NCBI RefSeq assembly: GCF_040546765.1
Contig: NZ_JBEPOK010000001.1
Coordinates: 1,922,001-1,986,000, forward strand
Length of the DNA: 64,000 nucleotides
From: Arthrobacter sp. OAP107
GTDB lineage: Bacteria > Actinomycetota > Actinomycetes > Actinomycetales > Micrococcaceae
Reading direction: 5' to 3'
The notes under the pieces are model-generated. The model did no database searches, was not told the DNA's origin, and saw only the letters and a program-made list of their open reading frames with translations. Position 1 is the stretch's first letter. The number at the start of each line of letters is the position of its first letter. Shown here in pieces: positions 56,201 to 64,000 of this stretch. Position numbers and translations under genes: made by a program.

Positions 56201-57562
56201 ATGACCGACGAATTCTCCGTGGAGAGCGTCTACGCCGAGCTGCTCGGCCGGGCGCCGGAAAACAAGATGGAGCCGCGGCTGGCGCCGCTGTTCCGCGCCA
56301 TGGACGTGCTGGGGGAGCCGAACAAGGCCTACCCGATCATCCACATCACCGGTACCAACGGTAAAACCTCGACGGCCCGGATGATCGAGGCCGGCCTGCG
56401 CGCCCACGGCCTCAGCACCGGCCGCTACACCAGCCCGCACCTGTCCAAGGTGACGGAGCGGATCAGCCTGGACGGGGCACCCGTGTCCGACGAGACGTTC
56501 GTGCGTATCTGGGACGAGATCCGCCCGTACCTGCAGATCGTCGACGACGAACTCACCGCCGAGGGCCAGCCCCGGCTGACGTACTTCGAGTGCCTCACCA
56601 TCCTGGCCTTCGCCGTATTCGCCGACCAGCCGGTCAATGTCGCCATCATGGAGGTGGGCCTTGGTGGCATCACCGACGCCACCAACGTCGGTGACGGCCA
56701 GGTGTCTGTGGTGACCCCGATCTCCCTCGACCACACCGACCTGCTGGGCGACACCACCGAGGACATCGCCTACGAGAAAGCGGGCATCATCAAGCCCGGC
56801 GGCTTCCTCGTCAGCGCAGCCCAGCCCCTGGACGCCGCGCAGGTCCTGCTGGAGAAGGCCAAGGAAGTGCAGGTGCCGTTCCGCTTCGAAGGGGTGGAAT
56901 TCGGCGTCGAGTCCCGGCAGGTCGCCGTCGGCGGCCAGGTGGTGACGGTCCAGGGCCTCGCCGGCCGTTACCCGGACCTCATGGTTCCGCTGCACGGTGC
57001 CCACCAGGCCGAGAACGCTGCCGTGGCCGTGGCCGCGCTGGAGGCGTTCCTTGGCGGCGGCGAGAAGGAGCTGTCCCTGGAGGTCCTGCAGGAGGCCTTC
57101 GCCACCGTCTCATCCCCGGGCCGGCTGGAAGTCCTGCGGACAGCACCCACCATCATTGTGGATGCCGCCCACAACCCTGACGGCATCCGGGTTTCGGCCG
57201 AGGCCATCCAGGAGGCCTTCAGCTTCAGCAAGCTGGTAGTGGTGGTGGGCGTGCTCAAGGAGAAGGACGCCGAAGAGATCCTGCGCCAGCTCAAGGAGTC
57301 ACTGGGCGGCCTCGCGGAGGAATTCTGCTTCACACAGTCCAATTCCCCGCGGGCGGTGCCGGCAGCGGAACTGGCGGACCTCGCCGTCGACCTAGGCTTT
57401 GGCGAGGAAAACGTGCACATCGCCGAGAAGCTGGACGACGCACTGGAGTGGGCTGTCGAGCGCGCCGAGGCGAATGACGACCTCGCCGGCGGTGTGCTGG
57501 TGACAGGCTCCATCACGCTGGTGGCGGACGCCCGCATCCTGCTTGGGAAGGCGGCCGCCTGA
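56201..57562 (+). CDS. folC: Folylpolyglutamate synthase / dihydrofolate synthase
   Basis: 453 residues, Mur-ligase type. P-loop HITGTNGKTSTA (residues 48-59), the metal site in MEVGLGGITDATN, SLDHTDLLG with the DHT motif, EKAGIIKPG, and the C-terminal VDAAHNPDGI. It adds glutamate to folates and to dihydropteroate. It starts 4 nt after the ileS stop and overlaps the next gene by 1 nt. Confidence 0.96.
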   Translation: MTDEFSVESVYAELLGRAPENKMEPRLAPLFRAMDVLGEPNKAYPIIHITGTNGKTSTARMIEAGLRAHGLSTGRYTSPHLSKVTERISLDGAPVSDETFVRIWDEIRPYLQIVDDELTAEGQPRLTYFECLTILAFAVFADQPVNVAIMEVGLGGITDATNVGDGQVSVVTPISLDHTDLLGDTTEDIAYEKAGIIKPGGFLVSAAQPLDAAQVLLEKAKEVQVPFRFEGVEFGVESRQVAVGGQVVTVQGLAGRYPDLMVPLHGAHQAENAAVAVAALEAFLGGGEKELSLEVLQEAFATVSSPGRLEVLRTAPTIIVDAAHNPDGIRVSAEAIQEAFSFSKLVVVVGVLKEKDAEEILRQLKESLGGLAEEFCFTQSNSPRAVPAAELADLAVDLGFGEENVHIAEKLDDALEWAVERAEANDDLAGGVLVTGSITLVADARILLGKAAA

Positions 57563-58041
57563 TGGCGCGGCTCACCAAGGCCCAGCGCGAATGGCGCCCC
57601 GGCATGCCCAAGAAGCGGCGGTCCACCAAGGTCATGTTCGCCTCGACGGTCCTGCTGCTGGAGGCCTTCGTTGTCTTCTTCGCAACGCTGGCGGTGTTCG
57701 GTTTGCGTCGCGCCGAAATCTCCCCGGCGCTGATCCTCTCCGTGGGCATCGGGCTGAGCGTGGTGCTGATCCTCGCCTGCGCCGTGCTGTCCAAGCCGTG
57801 GGGCGTGGCGCTGGGCTGGGTCCTTCAGCTGGTGCTCATCCTTACCGGCTTCGCCGAACCCATGATGTTCCTCGTGGGCGCGCTGTTCGCCCTCGCCTGG
57901 TGGTACGGCATCCGGGCCGGAATCCGCATCGACCGCGAATCGGCCCAGCGCGAGCGGGAGCAGGCCGAATGGGATGCCGCGCACTCGGAGACCACCGGCC
58001 ATGAAGGTGCCGGCACTGAAGGCGCTGGCCAGACCCCGTAG
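57562..58041 (+). CDS. DUF4233 membrane protein
   Basis: 159 residues, four helices (about 25-47, 53-75, 80-100, 103-118) between a basic N-terminus and a charged tail. In actinobacteria this family is regularly found between folC and ndk, as here; I know of no established function. ATG overlaps the folC stop (TGATG). Confidence 0.85.
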   Translation: MARLTKAQREWRPGMPKKRRSTKVMFASTVLLLEAFVVFFATLAVFGLRRAEISPALILSVGIGLSVVLILACAVLSKPWGVALGWVLQLVLILTGFAEPMMFLVGALFALAWWYGIRAGIRIDRESAQREREQAEWDAAHSETTGHEGAGTEGAGQTP

Positions 58042-58082
58042 ACTTACCGTCGAAACCCACAACCAACCTCATTGGAGCAACT

Positions 58083-58502
58083 GTGAGCATTGAGCGCACC
58101 CTTGTCCTGATCAAGCCGGACGGCGTCACCCGCAACCTGACGGGCGAAATCCTCAAGAGGATCGAAGCCAAGGGCTACACCCTGGCCGAACTCAAGAAGA
58201 CCAACGCCAGCCGGGAACTGCTCGAGCAGCACTACGAGGAGCACGTGGGCAAGCCGTTCTACGAGCCGCTCGTGGAGTTTATGCTCAGCGGCCCCGTCGT
58301 CGCGGCCATCTTCGAGGGCCACCGTGTCATCGAAGGCTTCCGCTCGCTCGCCGGCACCACCGATCCCACGACGGCGGCCCCCGGGACCATCCGCGGCGAC
58401 TTCGGCCGCGACTGGGGCCTGAAGGTGCAGCAGAACCTGGTCCACGGCTCGGACTCGGTGGACTCGGCCGAGCGCGAAATCAAGATCTGGTTCCAGGCCT
58501 GA
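58083..58502 (+). CDS. ndk: Nucleoside diphosphate kinase
   Basis: 139 residues. The phosphorylated catalytic His is His121 in NLVHGSDSVDSAE; the Lys in VLIKPDGV and RGDFG are also conserved. It balances NTP and dNTP pools. GTG 58083 follows TTGGAGC. A 66-bp palindromic element begins 4 nt after its stop. Confidence 0.97.
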   Translation: MSIERTLVLIKPDGVTRNLTGEILKRIEAKGYTLAELKKTNASRELLEQHYEEHVGKPFYEPLVEFMLSGPVVAAIFEGHRVIEGFRSLAGTTDPTTAAPGTIRGDFGRDWGLKVQQNLVHGSDSVDSAEREIKIWFQA

Positions 58503-58506
58503 GCTA

Positions 58507-58572
58507 AGCGCGAACGTACAGTTGTGGCCCCTCACTCCTCGGAGCGGGGGGCCACAACTGTACGTTCGCGCT
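58507..58572. repeat. 66-bp dispersed palindromic element, copy 2
   Basis: 25-nt arms (58507-58531 and 58548-58572) are perfectly complementary. The left arm matches the left arm of copy 1 (1546-1570) at 23 of 25 positions. The 16-nt loop again has a small CTCC/GGAG hairpin. It lies between the convergent ndk and VKOR genes, where it may also act as a two-way terminator. Confidence 0.88.
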
Positions 58573-58589
58573 GTTAGAAGCCTGCCGTG

Positions 58590-59273
58590 TTAGAAACCTG
58601 AGGTGCCGGCGAACACCTGGATGAACGCGAAGAAGATGGTGGCGATCACGGCCACGTAGAGCAGTGCCGAGATGATCCAGCCGGAGTCGCCCAGGATCCT
58701 GGACAGGCGTGCCGGCGCCGGAATCACGCCGTGGACTACGTTCCGCACGGTGACCCAGACGAAAAGCGGAATCATCGCTGCCCAGACAACCATGCAGAAC
58801 GGGCACAGGATGTGGATGGAATACAGCGCCTGCGACCACAGCCACACCACGAAGATGAAGCCGAGGGTGATGCCGGCCTGCAGCCCAAGCCAGTACCAGC
58901 GCGCGAACCGGGCCCCGGCAAGCAGCGCCATTCCCACAGTGGTGGTGATGGCGAAGGCAACAATTCCGATGAACATGTTCGGGAAGCCGAAGACTGAACT
59001 CTGCCACGTCTGCATGACCTGCCCGCAGGAAATCCAGGGGTTTACATCGCAGACGGTGGCGTGGTTGGGGTCCTTGAGGACCTCAAGTTTTTCCAGCACC
59101 AGGATGCCGGAGGCCAGCCAGCCCACGATGCCGGTGATGACCAGCAGCCAGCCGAAGGGGCGGTCGCGTGTCATGGCCGGCGCGGCGGCACCGGCCAAAG
59201 CCGATTCAGGCCCGGCACCGTCCTGGTGATCCTCTTCGTAGTCCGTGCCCGTGGGGGGCGAAGTGCGTGGCAT
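58590..59273 (-). CDS. Vitamin K epoxide reductase (VKOR)-family protein
   Basis: 227 residues with five membrane helices. The loop pair Cys75/Cys83 (VCDVNPWISCG) and the active-site CPFC (Cys157-Cys160 in IHILCPFCMVVW) are intact. Bacterial VKORs recycle the periplasmic disulfide oxidant via menaquinone, in place of DsbB. The N-terminal 36 residues are acidic and Pro-rich. ATG 59273 is chosen because the frame upstream lacks family sequence; AAAGGA sits 9-10 nt before it. Confidence 0.92.
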   Translation of the reverse strand: MPRTSPPTGTDYEEDHQDGAGPESALAGAAAPAMTRDRPFGWLLVITGIVGWLASGILVLEKLEVLKDPNHATVCDVNPWISCGQVMQTWQSSVFGFPNMFIGIVAFAITTTVGMALLAGARFARWYWLGLQAGITLGFIFVVWLWSQALYSIHILCPFCMVVWAAMIPLFVWVTVRNVVHGVIPAPARLSRILGDSGWIISALLYVAVIATIFFAFIQVFAGTSGF

Positions 59274-59730
59274 GGGATGGCGTCCTTTGTCTGGGGTGCT
59301 CCTGCCCAGATTGTATCGCCGCCAGCTTGAGGCGGCCTGTACCCGCGGCCCACAGCCGCATTGACCGGCTTTGTCACACAATTACAGCGTATTTGAACGG
59401 CAATATGAGAGAATAAACGTGGCTGGAGCGCGAACCACATTCGAACTCCAGTCCGGTGGCTTGTTCCCAAGACCGCCAATGAGCAGTGGTGCAGGCTTCG
59501 GAAAGAAGATCCAGCCTCCCACCCTCCATTGGACGGCACCTGGTTGTGGTTGTCAGAAACAACGGGTTCCAGTAACAAGCCCGCCGGCCTGTCAGGCCTG
59601 CCGCACCCCACTGCCGGTGCGAGCCTGCTGGTATCCAATTGACTTCTGTCAATGCCTGCGGGTTTTGACAATATATGCCCCAATGGGTGCCGAATGTGGC
59701 GGCATGTCAGGGGCAGGAGTGTTGCCACAT
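59274..59730 (+). promoter_or_regulatory. Long leader/promoter region of the RNase E/G gene
   Basis: 457 nt without a convincing gene. An AT-richer block at 59370-59420 (ATTACAGCGTATTTGAACGG) and TTGACC at 59361-59366 may be the promoter, giving a 5' UTR of over 300 nt. Local dyads are GTTGT-cagaa-ACAAC near 59559-59573 and TTGAC-ttct-GTCAA at 59639-59652. Long rne leaders are known to serve autoregulation in other bacteria; here that is inference. The rne frame is open through the region but its translation is Cys/Pro-rich and unlike the protein. Confidence 0.5.
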
Positions 59731-62700
59731 ATGGATAATGACCAGGTTATAGCCGACAATGTTGAACCGGCTGCCGCCGGCGAAGCCGCCACCGAGGCGC
59801 CCAAGAAAGCCACCAGGACCCGGCGCAAGGCTACGCCCAAGGCCACAGCAGCGGACGCCGAGTCCCTTACGCCGGAGTCCCTGGCCTCTGAAGGCACAGT
59901 ATCTGAAACCGAAGCGCCTGCGTCTACTGCCGAAACGGCGGAAGCACCGGCCAAGGCTCCGGTCCGCCGGACCCGCGCCCGGAAGAAGGTCGCCGAAGAG
60001 CCGCTGCCCGCCTTTGCGGAAGGTGCCGGAGCGGAAGTCGGCGTGCAGGAAGCTGGCGGGCAGGTGGCCACCACGGAGCCGGCAGCCGAGGCTGCCGCCG
60101 TTCCGGATGCTGGCGGGCAAGCCACTGGGGAACCGGTCGCCGAGTCCAAGCCCGTCCGCCGCCGCCGGACAACAAAGGTGAAAGCCGCCGAGCCGGCCGA
60201 AAGCCCGGCCGAGTCCGAGGAATCTGCAGAGGCACCCGCCGCCGTGACGGCCACCGGGCCGTCGTCAGCCGGCGAGACCGAAGCACCCACCGAAGCGGCT
60301 GCGGCACCTGCCGCCGCTTCATCTGCCACAGCGGCGGTATCCGAAGCACCTGCCGCCGAACCGGCGGCTGCACAGGAAGCCGCTGCCGGGGAAGAGGCCG
60401 AAGAAGAGCCGGCCGCTCCGTCGCCCCTGGGATCTCTTTTCCTGGAGCCGGCATCAGTTACGTCGATCATCTTCCAGGCCCCTGACCTGAACACCGTGGT
60501 CCGTCCTGCCGCTCCCGCCAAAGAGGACGCGGCCGCCGAGGAGGGCGAGGACGAGCTGGAGGATGAGGGCAGCCGGCGCCGGCGGCGCAGCCGCGGCCGC
60601 CGCGGCCGCAGCCGGACCGACCGTGAGATCACCGACGGCGAAGAGGAAACGGACGTTTCCGAGGAGGCCCTCGAAGAGGAAAATGGGCAGCCGGACGACG
60701 GCGTGACCTCCCGCCGTCGCCGTCGCCGCCGCCGCGGCGACCAGGACCTGGAACTGACGGGCGGGGGAGACGACGATCCCCCCAACACGGTCACCCGCGT
60801 CCGCGCTCCCCGGGCCATCAGCGAGGTACCGGCGAGCAACCGCGTGACCAGCGTCAAGGGATCCACCCGCCTGGAGGCCAAGAAGCAGCGCCGCCGCGAA
60901 TCGCGGGACACCGGCCGCCGCCGGACCGTGATCACGGAGGCCGAGTTCCTGGCCCGCCGGGAGTCGGTGGACCGGCAGATGATCGTCCGCCAGCGCGACG
61001 ACAGAATCCAGATCGGCGTCCTGGAGGACGGCGTTCTGGCCGAGCACTTCGTCTCCAAGACGCAGCAGGACTCCCTGATCGGTAACGTCTACCTGGGCAA
61101 GGTCCAGAACGTCCTGCCGTCGATGGAAGCTGCCTTCGTGGACATCGGACGCGGCCGCAACGCCGTGCTGTACGCCGGTGAAGTCAACTGGGACGCGGCC
61201 ACCCTCGAGGGCAAGCAGCGCCGGATCGAGAACGCGCTCAAGTCCGGCGACTCCGTCCTGGTCCAGGTCACCAAGGACCCGGTGGGGCACAAGGGTGCGC
61301 GGCTCACCAGCCAGATCTCCCTGCCCGGCCGGTACCTCGTGTACGTCCCGGGCGGCTCCATGACCGGCATCTCCCGCAAGCTGCCCGACGTCGAACGCAA
61401 CCGCCTGAAGCGCATCCTCAAGGACCGGCTCCCCGAGGACGCGGGCGTCATTGTGCGCACGGCCGCTGAAGGCGCCTCCGAGGAGGAACTGACCCATGAC
61501 ATCAACCGCCTCCGTGCCCAGTGGGAGGGGATTGAGAGCCAGGCGAAGTCCACCAAGGTGCTCGCCCCCGAACTGCTCTACGGCGAGCCGGACCTGACCA
61601 TCAAGGTTGTACGCGACGTCTTCAACGAGGACTTCTCCAAGCTGATCGTCTCCGGCGACGAGGCGTGGGACACCATCGAGGCGTACGTCACCTACGTTGC
61701 CCCGGACCTGGTGGGCCGGCTCGAAAAGTGGACCAAGGACGAGGACATCTTCTCTGCCTGGCGCATCGACGAGCAGATCCACAAGGCGCTGGACCGCAAA
61801 GTCTTCCTGCCGTCCGGCGGCTCCCTGGTCATTGACCGGACCGAGGCCATGACGGTGGTCGACGTCAACACCGGCAAGTTCACCGGCAGCGGCGGCAACC
61901 TCGAAGAGACTGTCACCAAGAACAACCTTGAAGCAGCCGAGGAAGTTGTCCGCCAGCTGCGCCTGCGCGACATCGGCGGCATCATCGTCATCGACTTCAT
62001 CGACATGGTGCTGGAGTCCAACCGCGATCTGGTCCTGCGCCGCCTGGTGGAATGCCTGGGCCGCGACCGGACCAAGCACCAGGTGGCCGAAGTTACCTCC
62101 CTGGGTCTCGTGCAGATGACGCGCAAGCGCATGGGCACCGGCCTCCTGGAAGTCTTCGGCGAGCAGTGCGAAGCATGTGCCGGCCGGGGCGTCGTCACCC
62201 ATGACGAGCCGGTGGAGCACCGCCGCGCCAACACCGTGGCCGCGGAGCACCATGTGCACCGTGCCGAGGTCCAGCCGCCTGCCCGGTCAGAGCGGAAGCG
62301 ACGCCGGGGCAAGGGCGGACAGCCCATCTCCGAGATTTCTCCGGCCGCACCTGCTGCGCCGCACCACCCGGAACCGTCGGAAGCGGAACGCCACGCCAAG
62401 GCTGAAGCGACCCGTGCCGCCCTCGCCAACATAGCGGCGGCGGCCCATGCCGCCCACCTGCATGAGGAAGCGGCGCACAGTGCTGCAGCGTCGGGTGAGG
62501 CCACCCGGCCTGCCGCACCCGCGGCCGCCGCCCCGGAAAGCCCTGTGGTGCACCGCGCTCCGGAGACGGAGAGCGTCTCCGGACGGCCCGGCGCAGTGCT
62601 CACCTTTGGCGGTGAAAAGGTGATTCTTCCGTTTGTCGATCACAGCGACGAGCCGGCCAAGGAAACGCCGGCCCTGACGCTGGACCGGCTGGAGGAAGCC

Positions 62701-63066
62701 TTCGCGCACCTTGGTGCTCCGGTTGCCCCCGCCGAAGAGGAGGCTCCGGAGGAGGTTTCCGCCGCGGCGCAGCCCTCGACAGGACAGCCGGAAAGCCAGC
62801 CCGCTGCAGGCCAGCCGGTGGAGAGCCCCGCTGCGCCGTCCCGCAGCCGCCGTCCGCGGCGTAACCGCAGTGCCAGCCGCGCCCAGGGTGCAGCCAACGA
62901 GACATCGGTGGAACACCACGAGGTTTCGCCGGCTGCTGCTGCCGCCGGACACTCACACGAGGCCAAGGCACCGGACACGGGCAATGCGCAGGGGGCCAAG
63001 CCGGCTCCGCAGGCAGCCAGCGAACCGATCATTCTGGGCGTCGGGGTACCCGCCTCGGAACTGTAG
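59731..63066 (+). CDS. rne: Ribonuclease E/G
   Basis: About 1111 residues. The first ~400 are disordered Ala/Glu/Pro with two basic RNA-binding clusters (SRRRRRSRGRRGRSR and SRRRRRRRRGDQ). The S1 domain starts near residue 450 (GNVYLGKVQNVLPSMEAAFVDIG), then the RNase E/G domain with the catalytic motif VVDVNTGKFTG near 710 and DFIDM, and the Zn-link CEACAGRG near 811. The C-terminal 280 residues are again disordered with an RSRRPRRNRS patch. Disorder on both sides is typical of actinobacteria. ATG 59731 has AGGAG 11 nt upstream; ATG 59704 is possible. Confidence 0.95.
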   Translation: MDNDQVIADNVEPAAAGEAATEAPKKATRTRRKATPKATAADAESLTPESLASEGTVSETEAPASTAETAEAPAKAPVRRTRARKKVAEEPLPAFAEGAGAEVGVQEAGGQVATTEPAAEAAAVPDAGGQATGEPVAESKPVRRRRTTKVKAAEPAESPAESEESAEAPAAVTATGPSSAGETEAPTEAAAAPAAASSATAAVSEAPAAEPAAAQEAAAGEEAEEEPAAPSPLGSLFLEPASVTSIIFQAPDLNTVVRPAAPAKEDAAAEEGEDELEDEGSRRRRRSRGRRGRSRTDREITDGEEETDVSEEALEEENGQPDDGVTSRRRRRRRRGDQDLELTGGGDDDPPNTVTRVRAPRAISEVPASNRVTSVKGSTRLEAKKQRRRESRDTGRRRTVITEAEFLARRESVDRQMIVRQRDDRIQIGVLEDGVLAEHFVSKTQQDSLIGNVYLGKVQNVLPSMEAAFVDIGRGRNAVLYAGEVNWDAATLEGKQRRIENALKSGDSVLVQVTKDPVGHKGARLTSQISLPGRYLVYVPGGSMTGISRKLPDVERNRLKRILKDRLPEDAGVIVRTAAEGASEEELTHDINRLRAQWEGIESQAKSTKVLAPELLYGEPDLTIKVVRDVFNEDFSKLIVSGDEAWDTIEAYVTYVAPDLVGRLEKWTKDEDIFSAWRIDEQIHKALDRKVFLPSGGSLVIDRTEAMTVVDVNTGKFTGSGGNLEETVTKNNLEAAEEVVRQLRLRDIGGIIVIDFIDMVLESNRDLVLRRLVECLGRDRTKHQVAEVTSLGLVQMTRKRMGTGLLEVFGEQCEACAGRGVVTHDEPVEHRRANTVAAEHHVHRAEVQPPARSERKRRRGKGGQPISEISPAAPAAPHHPEPSEAERHAKAEATRAALANIAAAAHAAHLHEEAAHSAAASGEATRPAAPAAAAPESPVVHRAPETESVSGRPGAVLTFGGEKVILPFVDHSDEPAKETPALTLDRLEEAFAHLGAPVAPAEEEAPEEVSAAAQPSTGQPESQPAAGQPVESPAAPSRSRRPRRNRSASRAQGAANETSVEHHEVSPAAAAAGHSHEAKAPDTGNAQGAKPAPQAASEPIILGVGVPASEL

Positions 63067-63112
63067 GACAACCAGGCCCGGGCTGACAGGCTCAGGGCTG
63101 AGCCCACGGGTT

Positions 63113-63146
63113 AAGGTCCGGCACCGCGGTTGCGGTGCCGGACCTT
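63113..63146 (+). terminator. Terminator of the RNase E/G gene
   Basis: A 15-bp perfect stem (AAGGTCCGGCACCGC and complement), 4-nt loop, ending in CCTTTCT. Confidence 0.8.
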
Positions 63147-63233
63147 TCTGGTTCCGCCCTGTCTGCCGCCGGCCAGCCTGTCGCAAACGTCGAATTCCGT
63201 GCCCGACGCCGCTCTACCCGCTAGGCTGGAGCA

Positions 63234-63308
63234 CTGACACGGGGTGCCGCGCACGGGCCGGCTGAGATCCAAACCCGTTGAACCTGTCCGGTTAGCACCG
63301 GCGAAGGG
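63234..63308 (+). promoter_or_regulatory. TPP riboswitch (THI element)
   Basis: Conserved THI-box parts in order: ACGGGGTGCC, GGCTGAGA, ACCCGTTGAACCTGTCCGG and TTAGCACCGGCGAAGGGA. A TAGGCT -10 (63222-63227) places the transcript start at the beginning of P1. The GAAGGG at its 3' end is also the thiD ribosome-binding site, so TPP binding probably blocks translation directly. Confidence 0.95.
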
Positions 63309-64000
63309 ATGTCTTCCTTGTCATCAGCATCACTCCTGCCCGCACCCGCCGCTGCCGCCGGTTCCCTCCTGGAAACCTCGTCGCCGGCCGTTCCGACCTC
63401 CCGCGACGTTCCCCGGGTCCTGGCCATCGCCGGCTCGGATCCGTCCGGCGGGGCTGGCATCCAGGCGGACCTGAAAAGCATCGCGGCCCACGGCGGCTAC
63501 GGGATGGCCGCAATAACCGCCCTCACCGCCCAGAACACCACCGGCGTGCGGGGCGTGCACGTTCCGCCCGCTTCCTTCCTGTCAGCGCAACTCGACGCCG
63601 TCAGCGACGACATCCACGTGGACGCCGTGAAGATCGGCATGCTGGGCGATGCGCAGGTGATTGCCGCAGTCCGCAGCTGGCTCGAAGAGGTGCGGCCCGG
63701 CGTTGTGGTCCTGGATCCGGTGATGGTGGCCACCAGCGGTGACCGCCTCCTGCAGGAGTCTGCGGAAGCAGCCCTCCGGAAGCTGCTGCCGCTGGCGCAC
63801 CTGATCACCCCCAACATTCCCGAGCTGGCCATGCTGCTCGGCGAGCCTGAAGCGGCCGACTGGACCGTCGCCCTTGGGCAGGGCAGGCGGCTTGCGGCCC
63901 AGACCGGTGCCACGGTCCTGGTCAAGGGCGGCCACCTGAACGGCTCCACCTGCCCGGATGCCCTCGTGAACACGGCCGGGCTGCTGTCGGCGGAGGTGGT
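63309..64000 (+). CDS. thiD: Hydroxymethylpyrimidine/phosphomethylpyrimidine kinase (partial, runs off the window)
   Basis: At least 230 residues; no stop before the window end. After a non-conserved N-terminal leader of about 38 residues comes the ribokinase-like core: VLAIAGSDPSGGAGIQADLKSIAAHG, TALTAQNTTGV, AVKIGMLGD, VVLDPVMVATSGDRLL and ITPNIPELAMLLG. It phosphorylates HMP twice for thiamine synthesis. A C-terminal fusion (for example to ThiE or a TenA domain) cannot be excluded. It is under the TPP riboswitch. Confidence 0.93.
   Translation, partial: MSSLSSASLLPAPAAAAGSLLETSSPAVPTSRDVPRVLAIAGSDPSGGAGIQADLKSIAAHGGYGMAAITALTAQNTTGVRGVHVPPASFLSAQLDAVSDDIHVDAVKIGMLGDAQVIAAVRSWLEEVRPGVVVLDPVMVATSGDRLLQESAEAALRKLLPLAHLITPNIPELAMLLGEPEAADWTVALGQGRRLAAQTGATVLVKGGHLNGSTCPDALVNTAGLLSAEV

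Noticed and set aside
59371..59730. 120-codon N-terminal extension of RNase E/G
   Set aside because: The extension is Cys/Pro-rich, unlike the protein, and ATG 59731 has an AGGAG upstream; the region is better read as a leader.
1..64000. CRISPR arrays, integrase/transposase genes, prophage genes or toxin-antitoxin pairs
   Set aside because: I looked for regular repeats with unique spacers and for the relevant protein motifs on both strands and saw none.

Overview
The window looks like a chromosomal segment of a high-GC actinobacterium of the Micrococcaceae (Arthrobacter/Pseudarthrobacter type). I infer this from roughly 65% GC, frequent GTG starts, TANNNT -10 boxes, a ClgR-type clpP1P2 promoter, a translational ileS T-box leader, an MptB-type mannosyltransferase, an Rv2466c-type oxidoreductase and a tig-clpP1-clpP2-clpX order. 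Nothing resembles a prophage, plasmid, insertion sequence or CRISPR array. The content is core metabolism and housekeeping with two accessory sugar-catabolism islands.

Layout. 1-8.1 kb: a carboxylate-type MHS transporter behind a palindromic operator, then a sugar-acid island (D-2-hydroxyacid dehydrogenase, beta-hydroxyacid dehydrogenase, idnO-like and idnD-like genes, GntR regulator) and gnd. Together these could take L-idonate through 5-ketogluconate to gluconate, and 6-phosphogluconate to ribulose-5-phosphate; the gluconate kinase step is not here. 8.2-15 kb: an SDR, msrA-cysK-cysE, a Nif3 protein, a degenerate zinc-ribbon protein, yaaA and a Tat-lipoprotein esterase. 15-22 kb: rnpB, a GapB-type GAPDH, a secreted HNH nuclease, def, tRNA-His, orn, mptB and a short AlkD-like gene. 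22.5-27 kb: a LacI-controlled three-gene operon (Gfo/Idh/MocA oxidoreductase, DUF993 protein, sugar phosphate isomerase/epimerase) whose pathway I cannot name. 27-34.5 kb: an SRPBCC pseudogene, LapA-like protein, tRNA-Arg, an SSB paralogue, a lipoprotein, ettA, tesB, glbO and an mscS-type channel.

34.5-47 kb: osmC-like, pepN, rpiB, two DNA-repair genes (nei-like and AlkZ-like), tRNA-Gly, tRNA-Pro, then tig, clpP1, clpP2 and clpX, followed by an Rv2466c-like protein with a changed active site. 47-59.3 kb: valS, a DUF488 protein, an SDR, a membrane endonuclease/exonuclease/phosphatase-family protein, the ileS T-box leader, then ileS-folC-DUF4233-ndk and a VKOR protein. 59.3-64 kb: a long leader and RNase E/G, then a TPP riboswitch and thiD, cut by the window end.

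Regulatory DNA is unusually readable. At least twelve genes have a TANNNT box exactly 6-7 nt before the start codon, the pattern of leaderless transcription. There are three recognisable structured RNAs or riboswitches (RNase P RNA, ileS T-box, TPP), four tRNAs, two LacI-type operators, a ClgR-like site and many hairpin terminators. Two copies of one 66-bp palindromic element lie 57 kb apart, at 1546-1611 and 58507-58572.

The best candidates for undescribed biology are the DUF993 sugar operon, the dispersed 66-bp palindrome, a possible short RNA or attenuator upstream of gapB, and enzyme variants that lost signature cysteines (IdnD-like, Rv2466c-like, zinc ribbon). All functions are inferred from reading the sequence; no database search was run.
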